From positions 1 through 64,000 of the forward strand of contig JABVXV010000187.1 in assembly GCA_013365325.1 (NCBI GenBank): a DNA stretch of 64,000 bases, given 5' to 3'. The notes beneath the pieces are model-generated. The model was not told the origin of the DNA, made no database searches, and worked only from the letters and a program-made list of their open reading frames with translations. The position numbers and the translations under genes were made by a program. Below, piece by piece: positions 26,934-40,175 of this stretch. Each line of letters opens with the position of its first letter. Position 1 is the stretch's first letter. The stretch comes from Dipetalonema caudispina (Eukaryota > Nematoda > Chromadorea > Rhabditida > Onchocercidae).

Positions 26934-27593
26934 TTCATGATCGTTTTTCAACTAATTTATTCAATTCAGCTATCATCTTAATGATATACTTCAGAAAAGT
27001 CATTGATGTAGTGAAACCAGTGAAAAGCTGAAATGATTTAGATTTTTTAATCCCAATGTCTTTGAATTATTTAGTTAGTTAAAGTAACCTTTAAGATTCC
27101 CTCACTATTTCTCGATACGATTTTCTTTCCAACGAACATTTTTAATAGCTGAACTCCTTTCACTAAAAGACTTGAATTTCTCAGCCAAAAAACCTTCACT
27201 AAAAATATTCGAAATTCATTTTTACATAATTGTAGATAATTACAGCAATTAATTCCAGAAAAAAATAATGAATTTTGTTACACTTACATTTGTTCTTTTT
27301 TCACTGTCACCCATAACCATTAGATGACAAAATATAACTTTCCTGCACAGGAATAAAGAGCATAGAAGTTGGAATCAAATTTAGTAATACAAAAATAATT
27401 TATCTAGCATCTTAGCCTTGAATAATGTGTAAATTTTTTAATCCTTGCAATAGTATCAATCCTTATTTTTGTACATATGAAATCAATCTAGCCTGAAGTA
27501 ATAATGGTTGGTGGTAACAGATAATTTTAGATGAGATTCGATACTTCAAAAACTGATCATCACAATGAGTAATTCATCACTTAAGTAAATTAG
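25034..27593. other. interval without a supported gene
   Basis: Contains an AT dinucleotide run and two plus-strand open frames without clear splice partners. The frame at 25752-26003 begins MTMQFLKKLHTDPYAFL and follows an acceptor-like CTACTTGTAG at 25724-25733; it might be a 5' exon of the gene ending at 28001. The frame at 26403-26630 has ordinary composition but no acceptor. I could not join either in phase to the exons downstream. Confidence 0.35.
26885..26930. repeat. (AT)n microsatellite
   Basis: About 23 uninterrupted AT units, likely length-variable. Confidence 0.9.
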
Positions 27594-28001
27594 CCAAAGT
27601 CGTAAACTATAAAATTACACTCTCATCATCCTGGAAGCCATGGAATAATGTTTCACTGTCTTTGGGAATTGCATTGATTGGACAAACGGAATGGTCCTTA
27701 ATTTCTTCTCGTTGCTATGGCCAAATGTTTGCTGAAGGAGTTGATGAAGAGTGGTTTTTTTTGGAAAAATATATGAAAATTATCTCAAATCAAGGGTAAT
27801 TATTTAAATTGCACTTGAAATATGGCGCAAGTGATTTATAGTCTTTAAAACTTTCAGCGTTTTTCCTGAGAAAGTGCAATTTTTACTCTATTTATATCAA
27901 AAAAAGCATGGTAAGTTCGAATCAGCCGTTGTAATTTCCTTTTAAAACCGGAATGTAGAACTGGTAAATAAAAAATTTTAGGCAATCCATTATGTGCATG
28001 A
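27594..28001 (+). CDS. 3' exons of an unrecognised gene
   Basis: Three exons in phase: about 27594-27795 (5' boundary uncertain; the frame is open from 27569), 27858-27910, and 27982-28001 with a TGA stop. The peptide reads SSWKPWNNVSLSLGIAL, then SRCYGQMFAEGVDEEWFF, then VFPEKVQFLLYLYQKKHG and ends NPLCA. The donors (GGGTAATT, ATGGTAAGT) and acceptors (CTTTCAG, ATTTTAG) are good, and all three joins preserve frame, so I think this is real coding sequence even though no start was found. It is on the same strand as, and about 650 bp ahead of, the first trehalase, so a shared SL-processed transcript is possible. I do not recognise the family. Confidence 0.5.
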
Positions 28002-28649
28002 ACGAACAAATAGAATTATGTATGCTGCGTAAACATATATCGGTGCGGTGAAAAAATGGAGAACATACGAAGTGAAAGTTGCAGATATCGACGTTAACTT
28101 GTAGCAGAAATCAGAAAAAATGAGGTAAAGGTTTTTTTCTAACATTTCTAAGATCATTTCTTGAAGCAAATTTTTTGAAGAAGTTAAAAGTAGTGAGCCA
28201 ATTTATTGCAATATATACAAATCTTTTATAATGGAAAATAAAATAAAATCTAATAAAAAGAAAATTTTCGATGTAGCGAGCACTTTTTCTCCTGCCATAA
28301 TTTGTAAACGGTTGTGCAATTCTCCATCGCTTTCCTACCACTCGAAAAAATTCAAAAAAAGGACTTGATCGGGAACACTTCGCTGACATTAGCTAAAGGT
28401 TTTTCTGATCGTAAACATTTTCGAATTGCAGCAAATAAGGTCAGATTTGATAATTTGCCTAGTTTCATTACTTTTTCTCTTCCGATTCGAAACGAGAACA
28501 CACAACCAATATGTGTGAAAGATTTCTCTCGTCATGGCCAAATGTTTTGCGTCCCCAAAGTCAAATCAATTTTAATTATTGGATCAATTATGAAATGTTT
28601 TAGAAAGTTACGATTTATCTCTAAATTAAGCACAGGTGGATATTTCAAA

Positions 28650-31600
28650 ATGCAACATTACGCAGTTTGCATTCGTGCTCTACTTATAATAAACCTTTTT
28701 ACGCAACTCTTATCCTTCTCACCATTTGTTGCACAACTCGGTGCTGTTATAAAGAGCATCAATGAACAAAAAAATCTCTCTCAAGTTTGCGATGAATCGG
28801 ATAAGACTGGAAATTGGTTCGTAATCGGATTGATAATTTTTTGGAGATATTGGATGGTAGAGTTGAAAATCCATTTGTAAATGCATTACAAATGAATTCA
28901 GTCCATATCCTGTTTAGTTGGTTTGGGCAACAGCTCCATTGACTAGAATACTTATGCAGAAAACTGGATTCTGATTTGCTGCTACATCGATTCTGATTAA
29001 ATTTCGTATAAGCAGATATGACATTAATATTTTGATAAATGGGATTTTCCTCCAATTATTTTTGAATATCAGAATTTCAGATATCTTAAAGTCGGGTACC
29101 AACTTAACTCGAACATTGGTACAACTCAAACTCTGATTACAGAACATGTTGTGGACATCATTTTCAATTCACCTTTCTCCAAAGAGAAAGTTCGAATGCG
29201 AACATTTCAGGTTTATCTACTGCAGTGGTAATATACTAGCTGCGATGAATCTACACCAATTGGAGTTGGATTCAAAAACATTTGTCGATCGACCGCTAAA
29301 AGCTGATCCAAGTAAAAATGGAGTTTTTATAATCATTTTTGCAGAATATTACTCATCATTTGAATATAGATTATGGAAAGTAAGGAAAATTTTATAAAAA
29401 TGCTTGCATAAATGTTGAGATTTAGTAGAAGTCTTTCGAAAATATGTCGGATATGTGTTTACAAAGCAAAGTACTATCAAATATCATCCTCAAATGGGCA
29501 TGATAGACAATTATTCCCATATTTTAATCGAAATACCGTTTTTGTAATTATATATTGTTTGTTTGTATCATTATTCGATTCATATGTTTTAGCTATTGTT
29601 CGAGACGAATTTATCAAAAAGTTCGGGGAACAAACGGTGGAAAATATTAATTCGCAGGAGTTGCTGGCTTTCCGTGAACGGTACTTTGATAATGAAGGTG
29701 AAGATCTAGAGAAATGTGCCGTTCCGGAATGGCAAAAGTTGCCACCCAAAATTGCTCGGATAAAAGATGAAACTCTGAAACAATTTGCAATATTTTTGAA
29801 TAGACGATGGAAAGATTTGTGTAGAAAAGTAAGCATAATATAAGTTTTTACTATTACTGTTGACTATGCAAAGTGCCTAGTTACTGACGTATTGCGCTTG
29901 ACGTCTTTTAACTTTTCAACATTTTTTAGAATTACTGATCTTTTATAATTCTAAATGTTGTGGAAGCTCAATCAATTTCAGATACAAATCAATATTATAG
30001 AAAATATAGATCATTGTAAAATCTTTTAATAATTAAAACTTTAGGTTTTCTGGGCTAACCTGGTTTAGTCTCTTAATATATATATTTTTTTCTAAGGTCA
30101 AATCAATCAAGCATCCAGAACGGCATTCAATAATCGCAGTACCCGAAGCATTTATTGTGCCAGGTGGCCGATATAGGGAATATTACTATTGGGATGCATA
30201 TTGGATAATTAAGGGTTTGATCGCTAGCAACCTTTTCAAAATGGTCAAAAATATGTTGACAAACTTCTTACATTGTGTTAAAAAGTGATTTTTCTTGTCA
30301 ACTTGCATTCTAATTTATTATTTATATCAACTCGTTCCACTATAAAAAGTAATATATTAATAAGGTGAAATACTTTTAATGTTAGATATAGAATATAATT
30401 TAATGATACTAGTGATTTGCCTGTGGAATTAGTATGATTTTTCTAGAAGATATTTTAAATCCGCAACTTAAAAGTAAGACTTGCTCATATTACAAATGAG
30501 ATCTTCTATTTTACTCCAAGAATGTAAAACTATGCATTTTCAAAATCAAGCGGAACTTTTTCTTCGGGACTACTAATTGCCCCATAAAAATCAATAGTTC
30601 CTAGAAAATCAGGAATCATCCTGAGCCATATCAATATCATAACTTCTTTTGTCGCAACTTTTTTACAGTGTAGGGTATGGTCTGTTAATTCATCACATAT
30701 CAATATCTGTTTCAGATTCGGATTTGTGCCAAATGGTGGACGTGTTTATTATTTACGACGTTCACAGCCACCGTTTTTGATCCCAATGGTATATGAATAT
30801 TACGAGGCTACCAAAGATGCCAAGTTTATTAAGGAAAATTTCGGATATCTCGTGGAAGAGTTTGAATTTTGGATTAAAAACAGGTAAATACTCAGTATAT
30901 ATTTATTTTTTTTGAGTTGTATGTAAATATATTCATGCATTGCTTTTTTATGACCACAGCTTAGAATGTCTCTTTCAGCTATTTTAATTCTATAAAATTT
31001 TTGGATAACATGATTTTTCCAACCAATTTTAAGTTTTAAGCATATTTTTTATTGGTCTAATAAATGGTATCGTTGTTGATGGAAGTGACTGATAATTGCA
31101 ATTTTTTACATAATATGTCACATCACGTCATGGCAAACAATACTTTGTCCTAAAGCACATCCGACACTAATAGTCTGAAAGAATTGATAAAAATACACTA
31201 AAACAGTTTATAAACGGTTTAGATCACTAATAGTAGAGGATAAGCATGGAAGAAAGCATACAGTATTCCAGTATCGTACTGCAACAAATGTACCTCGTGC
31301 GGAATCATACCGATTTGATGTTGAAGCTGCAGTAAAAGTCCAAAAGGAGGATAGGCAAAAATTTTTTCAAGTATTACAGTTCATGCAAATGGCTAATGCA
31401 GTTGCTATTAGTAGAAGGAATGAGATGATTATGTTGATTTGTATTTGGTTGTAAGTTTTAAATACTATTTAAATGAATATGTATGATGTCAAATGTTGTA
31501 GAAATTATGGACGTAGAATAACGCTGTAATGAACAATAATGAAATCCAAACTGTTCTGAAATAAGTGAAATGCCCAATAATTCTTAATTATTTGTAGGAT

Positions 31601-33393
31601 CTTTCATCAGCAGCTGAATCAGGCTGGGACTTTTCGTCACGATGGTTTAGAGATCGAAAAACGATACAAACGATCGAAACAACAAACGTGGTGCCAGTTG
31701 ACCTGAATGCATTACTTTGCTGGAATGCTGATATTCTCAAATATTTAGCAAACATAGGTATAATTTTCTTCCATACTTTTACGATGATATTTTGATGTTT
31801 CGTTTATTCTCTCTAATGAATATTTTAAAAATCTTTTTTTTGAAATATTTGATGAGTAAATATATTTTTTCCATAATGATGTCAGTTTCAATTCCAACGA
31901 AATCGCCTGTACTAATATCTTACAACAGGTAATGAAAAAAAAGTAGCAGAATTCGAGGAGAGGAAAGAAAGTATTTTGGAAGCCTTGAATGCTATATTTT
32001 ACAATAATACGGAAAAGTCTTGGTTTGACTACAATTTACGCACCAAATCCCACAATGTCGTTTTTTATCCATCCAATGTGATGCCACTATTCACGCATTG
32101 CTATTCAAAATTGGATCACGAGAAACCGACTGAAATTGCTCATTTTTTGAATGTAAATGTTTTAACAAAACTATTTTTTTTTTTTTTTTTTGTATTATAT
32201 GTCTTTCTTGGTAGAGAGAGCTTTTTAGTGAGATATTGCGTTGCACCCATCATAGATGACAGCTAAATAAATTTGACAAATTATCTTGCATTTTTCGAAA
32301 TATAGTTGACACTATAAAAATTCCACACGAAATTTCAAATTTCCATATCTTCAACAACACTTGTATTTTTTCGCTTCTTCATGATTCTTCAAAATAAATT
32401 CGGAAATTATTATAGCGATCAAAACTTTTGGACTATCAGAATGGTATACCAACAAGTCTCGAAACAAATACTGGAGAGAAATGGGACTTTCCAAACGGAT
32501 GGCCTCCTTTGCAGCATATAATCATTGAAGGAATGCGAAAATCCAAAAATCCTGACATTCAAGAATTGGTATTTTCTCGAACATCGAAATTACCGTTAAC
32601 TGGTCTTTCTACAATGCTTTAAAATATTTTCAAGTCTTTAAAATATTTTGAATATTTTATAAGTCTTTTAATTAAGTTAGTAGTTCTTAAATTTAAGTCG
32701 CAAAAGGAGCGTTTTGCAGGCATATAAATTAGCAAAGAAATGGGTATTGTCTAATTATCACGTTTATCAAGCCACCAATCAAATGTGGGACAAGGTTTTT
32801 TTGATATCTTTCAGTTCTGAATTATGCCTGTTATGGTTATTAATCTACCTAAAATGTACTTCATAATCAAACAGGGAAAATTTAATCTATGTTATTTCTT
32901 TATGACATTTTTCATGTGTTCTCTGAAGCTCGATTAATATTGCTATTTTCCATTTTAGAAATCTCGAAAATTTCAAAATAGAATAAATTTAAATACAAAT
33001 AGAGTAGTAAACACTTTTTTCTTCGGTCACAACATAAAAAAGTACTCAGTTCTCATTGCTTAGATTGATGTCATTGGAACAATCCCTAAACCAGGAATTG
33101 GTGGAGAACATAACGTACAGGTATGTACTTTTGAAATCCAAAAATAACTTCAGCTTAAATCATTAAAATGCTACAAAATGGTTAAGATGTTTTTTTTTTT
33201 TTTTTTTCAGGATGGTTACGGTTGGACAAATGGTGTAATTCTGGATCTTCTTGCTACTTACTATGATCGAATGAATGTTATAAAAGCTGGTCAAAAAAGG
33301 AATTCTGCACCAGTATTTCACATTACTGCGGTTAACTGGTCATTCGTCATATTCGTCCTTCTCGTTAGCTATTCATACAATTATTTCATTTAA
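28650..33393 (+). CDS. Trehalase, GH37 family, copy 1
   Basis: Hydrolyses trehalose to two glucose. Twelve exons in phase: 28650-28816, 29211-29311, 29593-29828, 30097-30284, 30716-30883, 31223-31370, 31598-31757, 31929-32152, 32416-32568, 32720-32794, 33064-33120, 33211-33393. The product is 619 residues, normal for animal trehalase plus signal and tail. A hydrophobic leader ([17 protein letters not shown]) is followed by [15 protein letters not shown]. The first family signature is [15 protein letters not shown] (190-204) and the second [10 protein letters not shown] (486-495). The expected catalytic acid Asp is D347 in [11 protein letters not shown] and the base Glu is E555 in GIGGEH; both are present. 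The C-terminus is hydrophobic and ends without a basic stop-transfer, which suits a GPI anchor or membrane tail. The exon 1 donor (GTTCGT) is weak and chosen by phase; exon 4 ends at a weak GTGATT. The start follows an AAGCACAG acceptor at 28626-28633. An open frame continues upstream in frame to 28314. Confidence 0.9.
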
Positions 33394-33523
33394 CTGTCCA
33401 ATTTGAAATGAGCTATTCAATTACCATTGCTATTGCATTCATTAATAAGGTGAAAATTTCGTTTTATTTTATAACTATGTGACATTTTGGAAATGTCTAA
33501 CATACAATCTTCAAAATCTGCTC

Positions 33524-33529
33524 AATAAA
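33524..33529 (+). terminator. AATAAA polyadenylation signal for trehalase copy 1
   Basis: Canonical AATAAA about 130 bases past the stop codon, in sense orientation. Similar hexamers are frequent by chance in this AT-rich DNA. Confidence 0.5.
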
Positions 33530-34022
33530 ATAATAACTTAGTGTTTCACTTTGGATTTCGTTTCAATCTCTTCTCTCTCAAGGGATTTTCTCCAGAAAAA
33601 TTCTGCCTCACACTGTTTCCATCAATGCTCCCTTCATCAACTCTTTTAGGATTAGACCACTATATCATAAGTTTGTCTGCGCATAATACTTCTACACTTC
33701 AGTTTGCGATTTTCATTTATTTCACAGATATTTTTTTAATTTTAATTTTTTAATTTAAGGACAATTACAATCGCAGAAATAACAGACTTCATGTTCATTA
33801 AGCTTAATTGGATTACGGATCTACGCTACTATTCTACGATTTTGCACAATTCAATACTACTCCGCCACAATAGACGTCACATCGACTGGTAGAGCAAAGA
33901 GATTGATAGGTGGATTGATGTCGCACGTGATATGCGGTCATTTTTCGCAGCTCACCATTTACTGATTTGCGGTACTCTCTTTTCTGATAAACCATTCTTT
34001 ATGCTTTTCCGTAATGTTTCAG

Positions 34023-34401
34023 AATTTTCATATTTTCGATCGATTTTATGATGCGTGCCTACTTACTAGACAATTCGTACGATGGGAATACAAAGATGCC
34101 CGCTGTATCCGCTACATTCAGGAAAGAAAATGGGTAATTTATGTCTCGAATTCATCCAAAGATATCAGATGTCCAATTCTAAGAGTTAGTAGATTTGAAA
34201 ATTAATTGAAGAGGTAATCAACTGAGCATGAAATTTGTCGATAATCACGTGAAACAGGAAAGTTTCGGAAGAAATCAGGTTGATTCACATTATGAGGGAA
34301 ACGGAAGACTGGCTTACATTCAAATTGAAGAGAAGTATATCATCTGGCAAGATGTGAGAGCAAAAGGGAGATGGAACTATTCTCAAAGATTATCTAAGTG
34401 A
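34023..34401 (+). CDS. Candidate small gene or gene end, unrecognised
   Basis: Two exons join in phase 0: 34023-34133 behind TAATGTTTCAG, ending TGG|GTAATT, and 34279-34401 behind AGAAATCAG, ending in TGA. The peptide is NFHIFDRFYDACLLTRQF, then RWEYKDARCIRYIQERKW, then VDSHYEGNGRLAYIQIEE, KYIIWQDVRAKGRWNYSQ and RLSK. The pieces CIRYIQERKW and LAYIQIEEKY look like two diverged copies of one motif, one per exon. No upstream exon or start was found between 33394 and 34022, though base composition there is mixed. It could be a short independent gene, a gene remnant or a chance pairing. Confidence 0.35.
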
Positions 34402-37400
34402 AGGTCAACAGTAAAGATAAGTGACCCAAATTTAAAAATGAAAAAGTTTCGATTTACAAATTTAGAGGAATATTTGATGGTGAATCGCTGTAATAATATT
34501 CCTGAATTTTATTATTAAACTGACTATGCTAATCAAAAGAAGCTACAACAGGCGTTGTGGCTTTTATATTAAAGATCAAAGATAAGGATTTGCTAATCCT
34601 TAACTAAGGAAATGGAAAAGTAAAATTTTCTATCTTCTCAAATTCAGCTGATTATTCCTTTTTCATGGTTTGTAAATTGAAGATTTTCAAGGACTACTTT
34701 CTGAAAACATGCTATCATGGTTTTTATCGAAAGATAACTCTCGCACTATTGAGAGTGAGTATGCACTTCGAGGAAAGATGGCACATTCCTCAAATTTATT
34801 GTTTTTAATTTAAAAAATTACTTTCAGCTAAAAAAGTTTTTTGATTTAATTTTTTTTAACTTTCGCTTTTTTCGTCACTTAATTTTATGATATATTTATT
34901 ACATTTAAATTCTAGGCAGATGAAAATTTTTTCCTTTTTTTTTAAATGGCATTTGCATTATTGAAGTTTCCTATCTATCTTTTCTATGTGTGATAGGATG
35001 AAATGAATGCAAAAGCAATAAAAATTTAGGATTCTTTGCTTTGGCTAATCTTCATTACTAACTTGGAAGGAACATTTATAGCAATTTTGATGATAAATTG
35101 AGTATGACTGATAAGCATGCGATAATAGAACGATTCATTCTTTCTGATTACTTGCCTTTTTCGCTTCCTTGCACATCCACTCTTTCATTCTACACCTTTA
35201 TTTTCTCATCCGAAATGAGTTGGGATTTTTGATATTTTTTTCAATGGAACGACGGAAGTGTGCATTTCTTGTGGGAGAATAAACATTTCGACAAGATACT
35301 TCCTCCTTTCAATAAATTAAAGTATTAAAATAAAAAAATTAGCTTTAATGGATTTCATTTTCCTCTACCAATTATAATTATTTACAATGCATCCTACTTT
35401 TTTTGCTCAAGCTTTTTGATCAAAATCATATACGAGCCTAATTAGAAAATAGGATAAAAAATAAGAAATGCTTTGTTATATTTCTTTACTTCTCAAGAAT
35501 ATCCACTTTATCCGTGTTTTGTATATTCAATTTTCATTCCCATTTATAATCCATATTTTTATGTCGCAAATAAACTAAAAACTCGCTACTTGCACTTATC
35601 ATTATCATATCGTTAAACGATGTAAAATATTTTAAGCACTGGAAAATTCTTGTTTCATTTCCTTTTATCTTTATAATGAAAAAGCAAAAGATATAAAAAT
35701 CATCACTGTTGCAATTTTTGACCTCCAGGGTTATCTGAGAGCATAAAATGGAGTTAGATTCTATTCTATTCACCAAGTTATAATCTGTTGACATTGTTAC
35801 TAGCACTTTTCCCTTTTATATTGCTAGAAATGATTTTTCAACTGTCCATATATTTCTTTTTAAAAGAGATCAAAGACTAGATTTCTTGATCAGATAGAGT
35901 ACAAGGGATCTATTATCATTACTATTACTATTAATTGATTGCAAATAGATTGAAATTAAATATAAAGTAAACAGTGAGTGCCAAGTGTGCTCAATTCTGT
36001 TTGCGGTATTTATGGAGAATTTTTGAAGGTAAAATATGATCTTCATTCTTTGAAATAAATTTAGGAAAAGTTAAAAAGTTAAGCTATGGGATATAATATT
36101 CATTCTAACAACAGATAAACACAATCAGCTAACTGGAAAGAGTGGTATGTTTGCAAGAAAGTGATAGTTTAGTATTTGTTTTCTTCCTTTCTTGAACATT
36201 TTCTCATAACTAATTGAGAAAAGAAATGTTTGTAGGAGTGAATCGATGTCATAAAAGCTTCTGTATATATTGCATGTCAATTTTAAATCTCATAAAATTT
36301 ACAAAAGAGTTTAATAGTGAAAATTTAGCCGTCAATGGGTTGATTCGTATATCATATTTTACTTCTATAATATCCTACCTTTTTTTTTGTATTATTATTA
36401 TAATGTTCAATTTTATCTTTTATGATGTGCATGGTTGATTGTTTGATTGTATTTCTATCCAAGATTACCCAATCATTTATATTGGTTTAGTTAATGATAC
36501 TGAGTGAAAGTTTTCTTTTTCTACATTGAATTTAAGAAGAGTTTCTAAGTAGAAAATGATATACTAATTCAATGCTGTGTGATCCTCATGATTATTAATT
36601 AAATTAACATAATCACTAATACTGAAAATCTTAAGTCTGAATTATATTCCGTTCCAAATTATAGTTCACGAAATTAATTGATAACTTAAAACAACTTATA
36701 AGAAATAGCATTTGGAATCCTGTATTTTTTAAAATTTTATTTTTACTAATAAAAAACTTAATGCTGCCACCGGGAATGCCATTTTTCTAAATCAATTACG
36801 AGCAAACCTCAATTTGCAGCAAATTTTGTACACTAAATGTTCAGCTTCAATAACATTATTAATATAACTCAAATTCAAAACTTTGAGATTTCAGCGGTTG
36901 TTCCATTGCTTTCGATGGAATAATGTTCGACTTTTTTTCTCAATAAAAGTTTACGACAGTAATTGCAACATTTGCAACACTAACTAAAATACTGATAAGT
37001 AGGAATTTAATACTAAACATATGATCCCAGAACTATCACGTTGTTTGCAGTTGATTTTGCAAATTTTCTGTCAAATATTTGCACACAAACATTTTAATAC
37101 TTTATTATCCAAAAAACCATAGATCTCAAAAGGCTATATCAATATGTTGATCAACAAACCTGAATTGAAATTGATAAAAACATTAGTTTGGTGGAGGGCA
37201 AAGAGCAATTTTGCGCGAAATGTTAAAAATAATGTATAAGCGGATGGTTGGAATTAAATTGATAATCTGCTTAACTTCCCACTCGTAACAGAAAAATGTT
37301 GCATACAATTCAAAAAGAAATATCATACTTCATTGATATCTCAATTCTGCCTTATTTTTGTTATATTTTTTTCTAATGTTTCAAATATCAATTCTGCAAA

Positions 37401-39320
37401 GAAAATGGCATCTCTTTGATATCATAGATTTTTTGTAGCAAATATTGTTGTAAATTTTTATACTCGATTTATGATTTTTTGCAATTAAATTTAACTCAGT
37501 TAAGATTGCAATCAGGAACTAGGCAGATGATCTGAAAGGAAACCATATTAACATTAATACACTTCATCTACGTATCGCGATAACATTTTACACATTGACA
37601 CCACCTGATATGTCATTCAATACAAGTTTCTCCAATGTATTTTCATTTCATCGTCACTACTTGCTTTGTATTTTTTGCTAATTATGAATTCCGCCATACG
37701 ATACAAACACTATTGAGGCAGTTGTCATTATTAGTTTCATCTATTCTCTTACTATGACTATGAAAAAATCAATGGAATTATCAAAACTTATTAAAGACAG
37801 TCGTTTTAAATTTCCCATTTGGAGATTTAATAATGTCTTGCATTAGCTTAGTTAAATCAAAAAACTATTAGGTTCAAATATTTAGGTTATGATAAGTTCT
37901 AAAAAATTCTGAAACAAAAAATTTCCTAATGTCTGCAAAGTTTAGACTACCTGGAAATCATTTTCCACACTTTCCGGATGAAAGTTATTTGGTTTGCAAT
38001 ACTTGCCTTTATCATTTTTCATGTTACTTTAACAGTTGCAATGAAGAAATCATTCGAAATTCATTAATGTTCAAAAGTATTAAGTTATTTATTTTTATTA
38101 TAAGATACAATGTGATCCTAATTTAAAGTCTCACTTTTTCTTTATTTTTCTATCACTCGGTTGTCCCAATAGAACTATTGAAGATTTTCCATGAAGTCTC
38201 AGTTTTGGTTAAGAAATTCTTACTAATATCATTTTGTGATGACTCTGAGATGCTTGATTTATCTTTATACTTTCTTTTTTTTGCTGTTCAACGATAGAAA
38301 TAAACAGTGATATGTACAGAAATAGTATCATACGTATTTGTTAAACATACCAATATCATTTTTAAGAACTTGCAGCCCGTTATGGTAAACATGGAAACCC
38401 TTTGTTATCAGGAGGGGGTTGTATTATGTAAACGACAATAGCAAACACCCATTGTTGAAACTAATTTCTACCTGTGTGTTGATCTTTTTTCGCTAACATT
38501 GATGTTGAAAGACTCTTTTTCTATATTTTCAGTATGTTTGTATGAGATTTTTTAGAGAATTTTTCAAAACAATAGGCATTGTTGAAATATTGGAAACTCA
38601 ACTGGAATGCCTAAATTTGAATACGAAATCCCAAAAAAAAACTCATAATTGATTATTCATGATTCATTCAAAAATTTTGGCAAAAGAAACATAAAAAAAT
38701 ATTTCACGCATTATCGGTATCTGACGGTCGTAATCGAAAACTTCAACTGATCAATAACTTGAGAAGAGGTAAGTAAATCAAGAATTATTGCATATGAAAA
38801 CAACGCAGAATTTGACTGATACTTGAAACGATCTATTAGAGGCAGATACTTGATCTGCTAGAAATAGTAACTTAATATCACTTGTTTATTTACTATTAAA
38901 TTTAAGTTAGATAGAACAATACATATGAAGTAGTTTGAATCTGGTAGTGTTGAGCTTATAAAAACTGTAAGCACTTGAAAGGTTAAAAAATTATATTTAT
39001 TTTCGAATCGCGATGAATTTTTCATTCATGCTTTCCACTTTGATTCACAAAAATTAAAAAGTAGGAGAATATTTTCTTAATTTTAAGTGCAAATAAAAAT
39101 TTTTAAAAACGACCGCGAGGAAAGTAGTCTATGCTTGCGTACGTATTTGATGTTGGCTTGCAAGTCTATAGTGATCGATTAATTTAATTTTACAAAGCTT
39201 GTAACAACTCTTGAAGTTCAAAACTTCAAATCCTAAAACTGACATTTTTTCAGGCTGTTTTGTACATGATATATGCATAAATACTCGATGAGTAATAGAA
39301 AAATTTCGAAATTTGTAATA
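34402..39320. other. spacer between the two trehalases
   Basis: Nearly 5 kb without convincing exons. One minus-strand frame (35806-35534, 90 codons, starting MLVTMSTDYNLVN) is longer than expected by chance in such AT-rich DNA but lacks any other support. An acceptor TTTTTTCAG at 39245-39253 probably marks the 5' end of the second trehalase mRNA. Confidence 0.4.
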
Positions 39321-40136
39321 ATGGAAGCTGTCGTAATTCACTTTGCGATTTTCGCATGTCTCTTAGTTAATGTCCAAACTTCGAACGATCCAGATGTCTC
39401 ACAATTGGCCAAAATAGCTGAAGAATCTTTCAGCAATACATCTGTAAATGTTTGTGATGAAACAAATGCCAACAATTCGTACGTTTACAAACTTTTAATA
39501 CTGACATTATTAATGTTCTATAGTTTGTTCCCCTATTTTTATTGAAATATATGTCATCAATTATATCCTTGTGAATAATGTTTATATTCAGGTATATTTA
39601 TTGTTCTGGAAGATTACTGGCAGCAGTGAATATATACAATTTATTCGAGGATTCAAAATCTTTCGTGGATATGCCAATGAAATTTGATCCTGGTAGATTG
39701 AAGTTTTAGCATTAATAGTGATTTATTGATCTTGATTGAAACATAATTGAGCATTCATTCACTTATTTTATTAATTTAAAACTTTACCTGATTTCCTAAA
39801 TAAATACTTTTTAATGCCCGAAAAAAAAGTAGAATACTAATTTTGAAACCTCGGAAAATTCCAGAAATCGTACAAGCAGAATTTGAACGACGTTTCGGTG
39901 AATACGAGCTACAATCCATTAATCGTTCTGCATTGCAAGAATTCGTTAACGAACATTTCGAGGAACCCGGAAACGAGTTGGAATCTTGTCAATTAGAGGA
40001 ATGGAATGAACATCCACCGAAACTAATGAAAATTCAGGATCCGTTACTGCATGATTGGGCACTAAAACTCAATGCAATCTGGAAACTATTATGTCGAAAA
40101 GTATATATACTTTTGTCAATTGGCAACTCTTAACCT

Positions 40137-40175
<39 letters not shown>

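Noticed and set aside
28111..28389. 92-codon minus-strand frame
   Set aside because: Low-complexity Phe/Arg/Lys composition, no splice partners, and it overlaps the open plus-strand frame leading to trehalase 1.
29477..29836. 119-codon minus-strand frame
   Set aside because: Exactly antisense to trehalase 1 exon 3.
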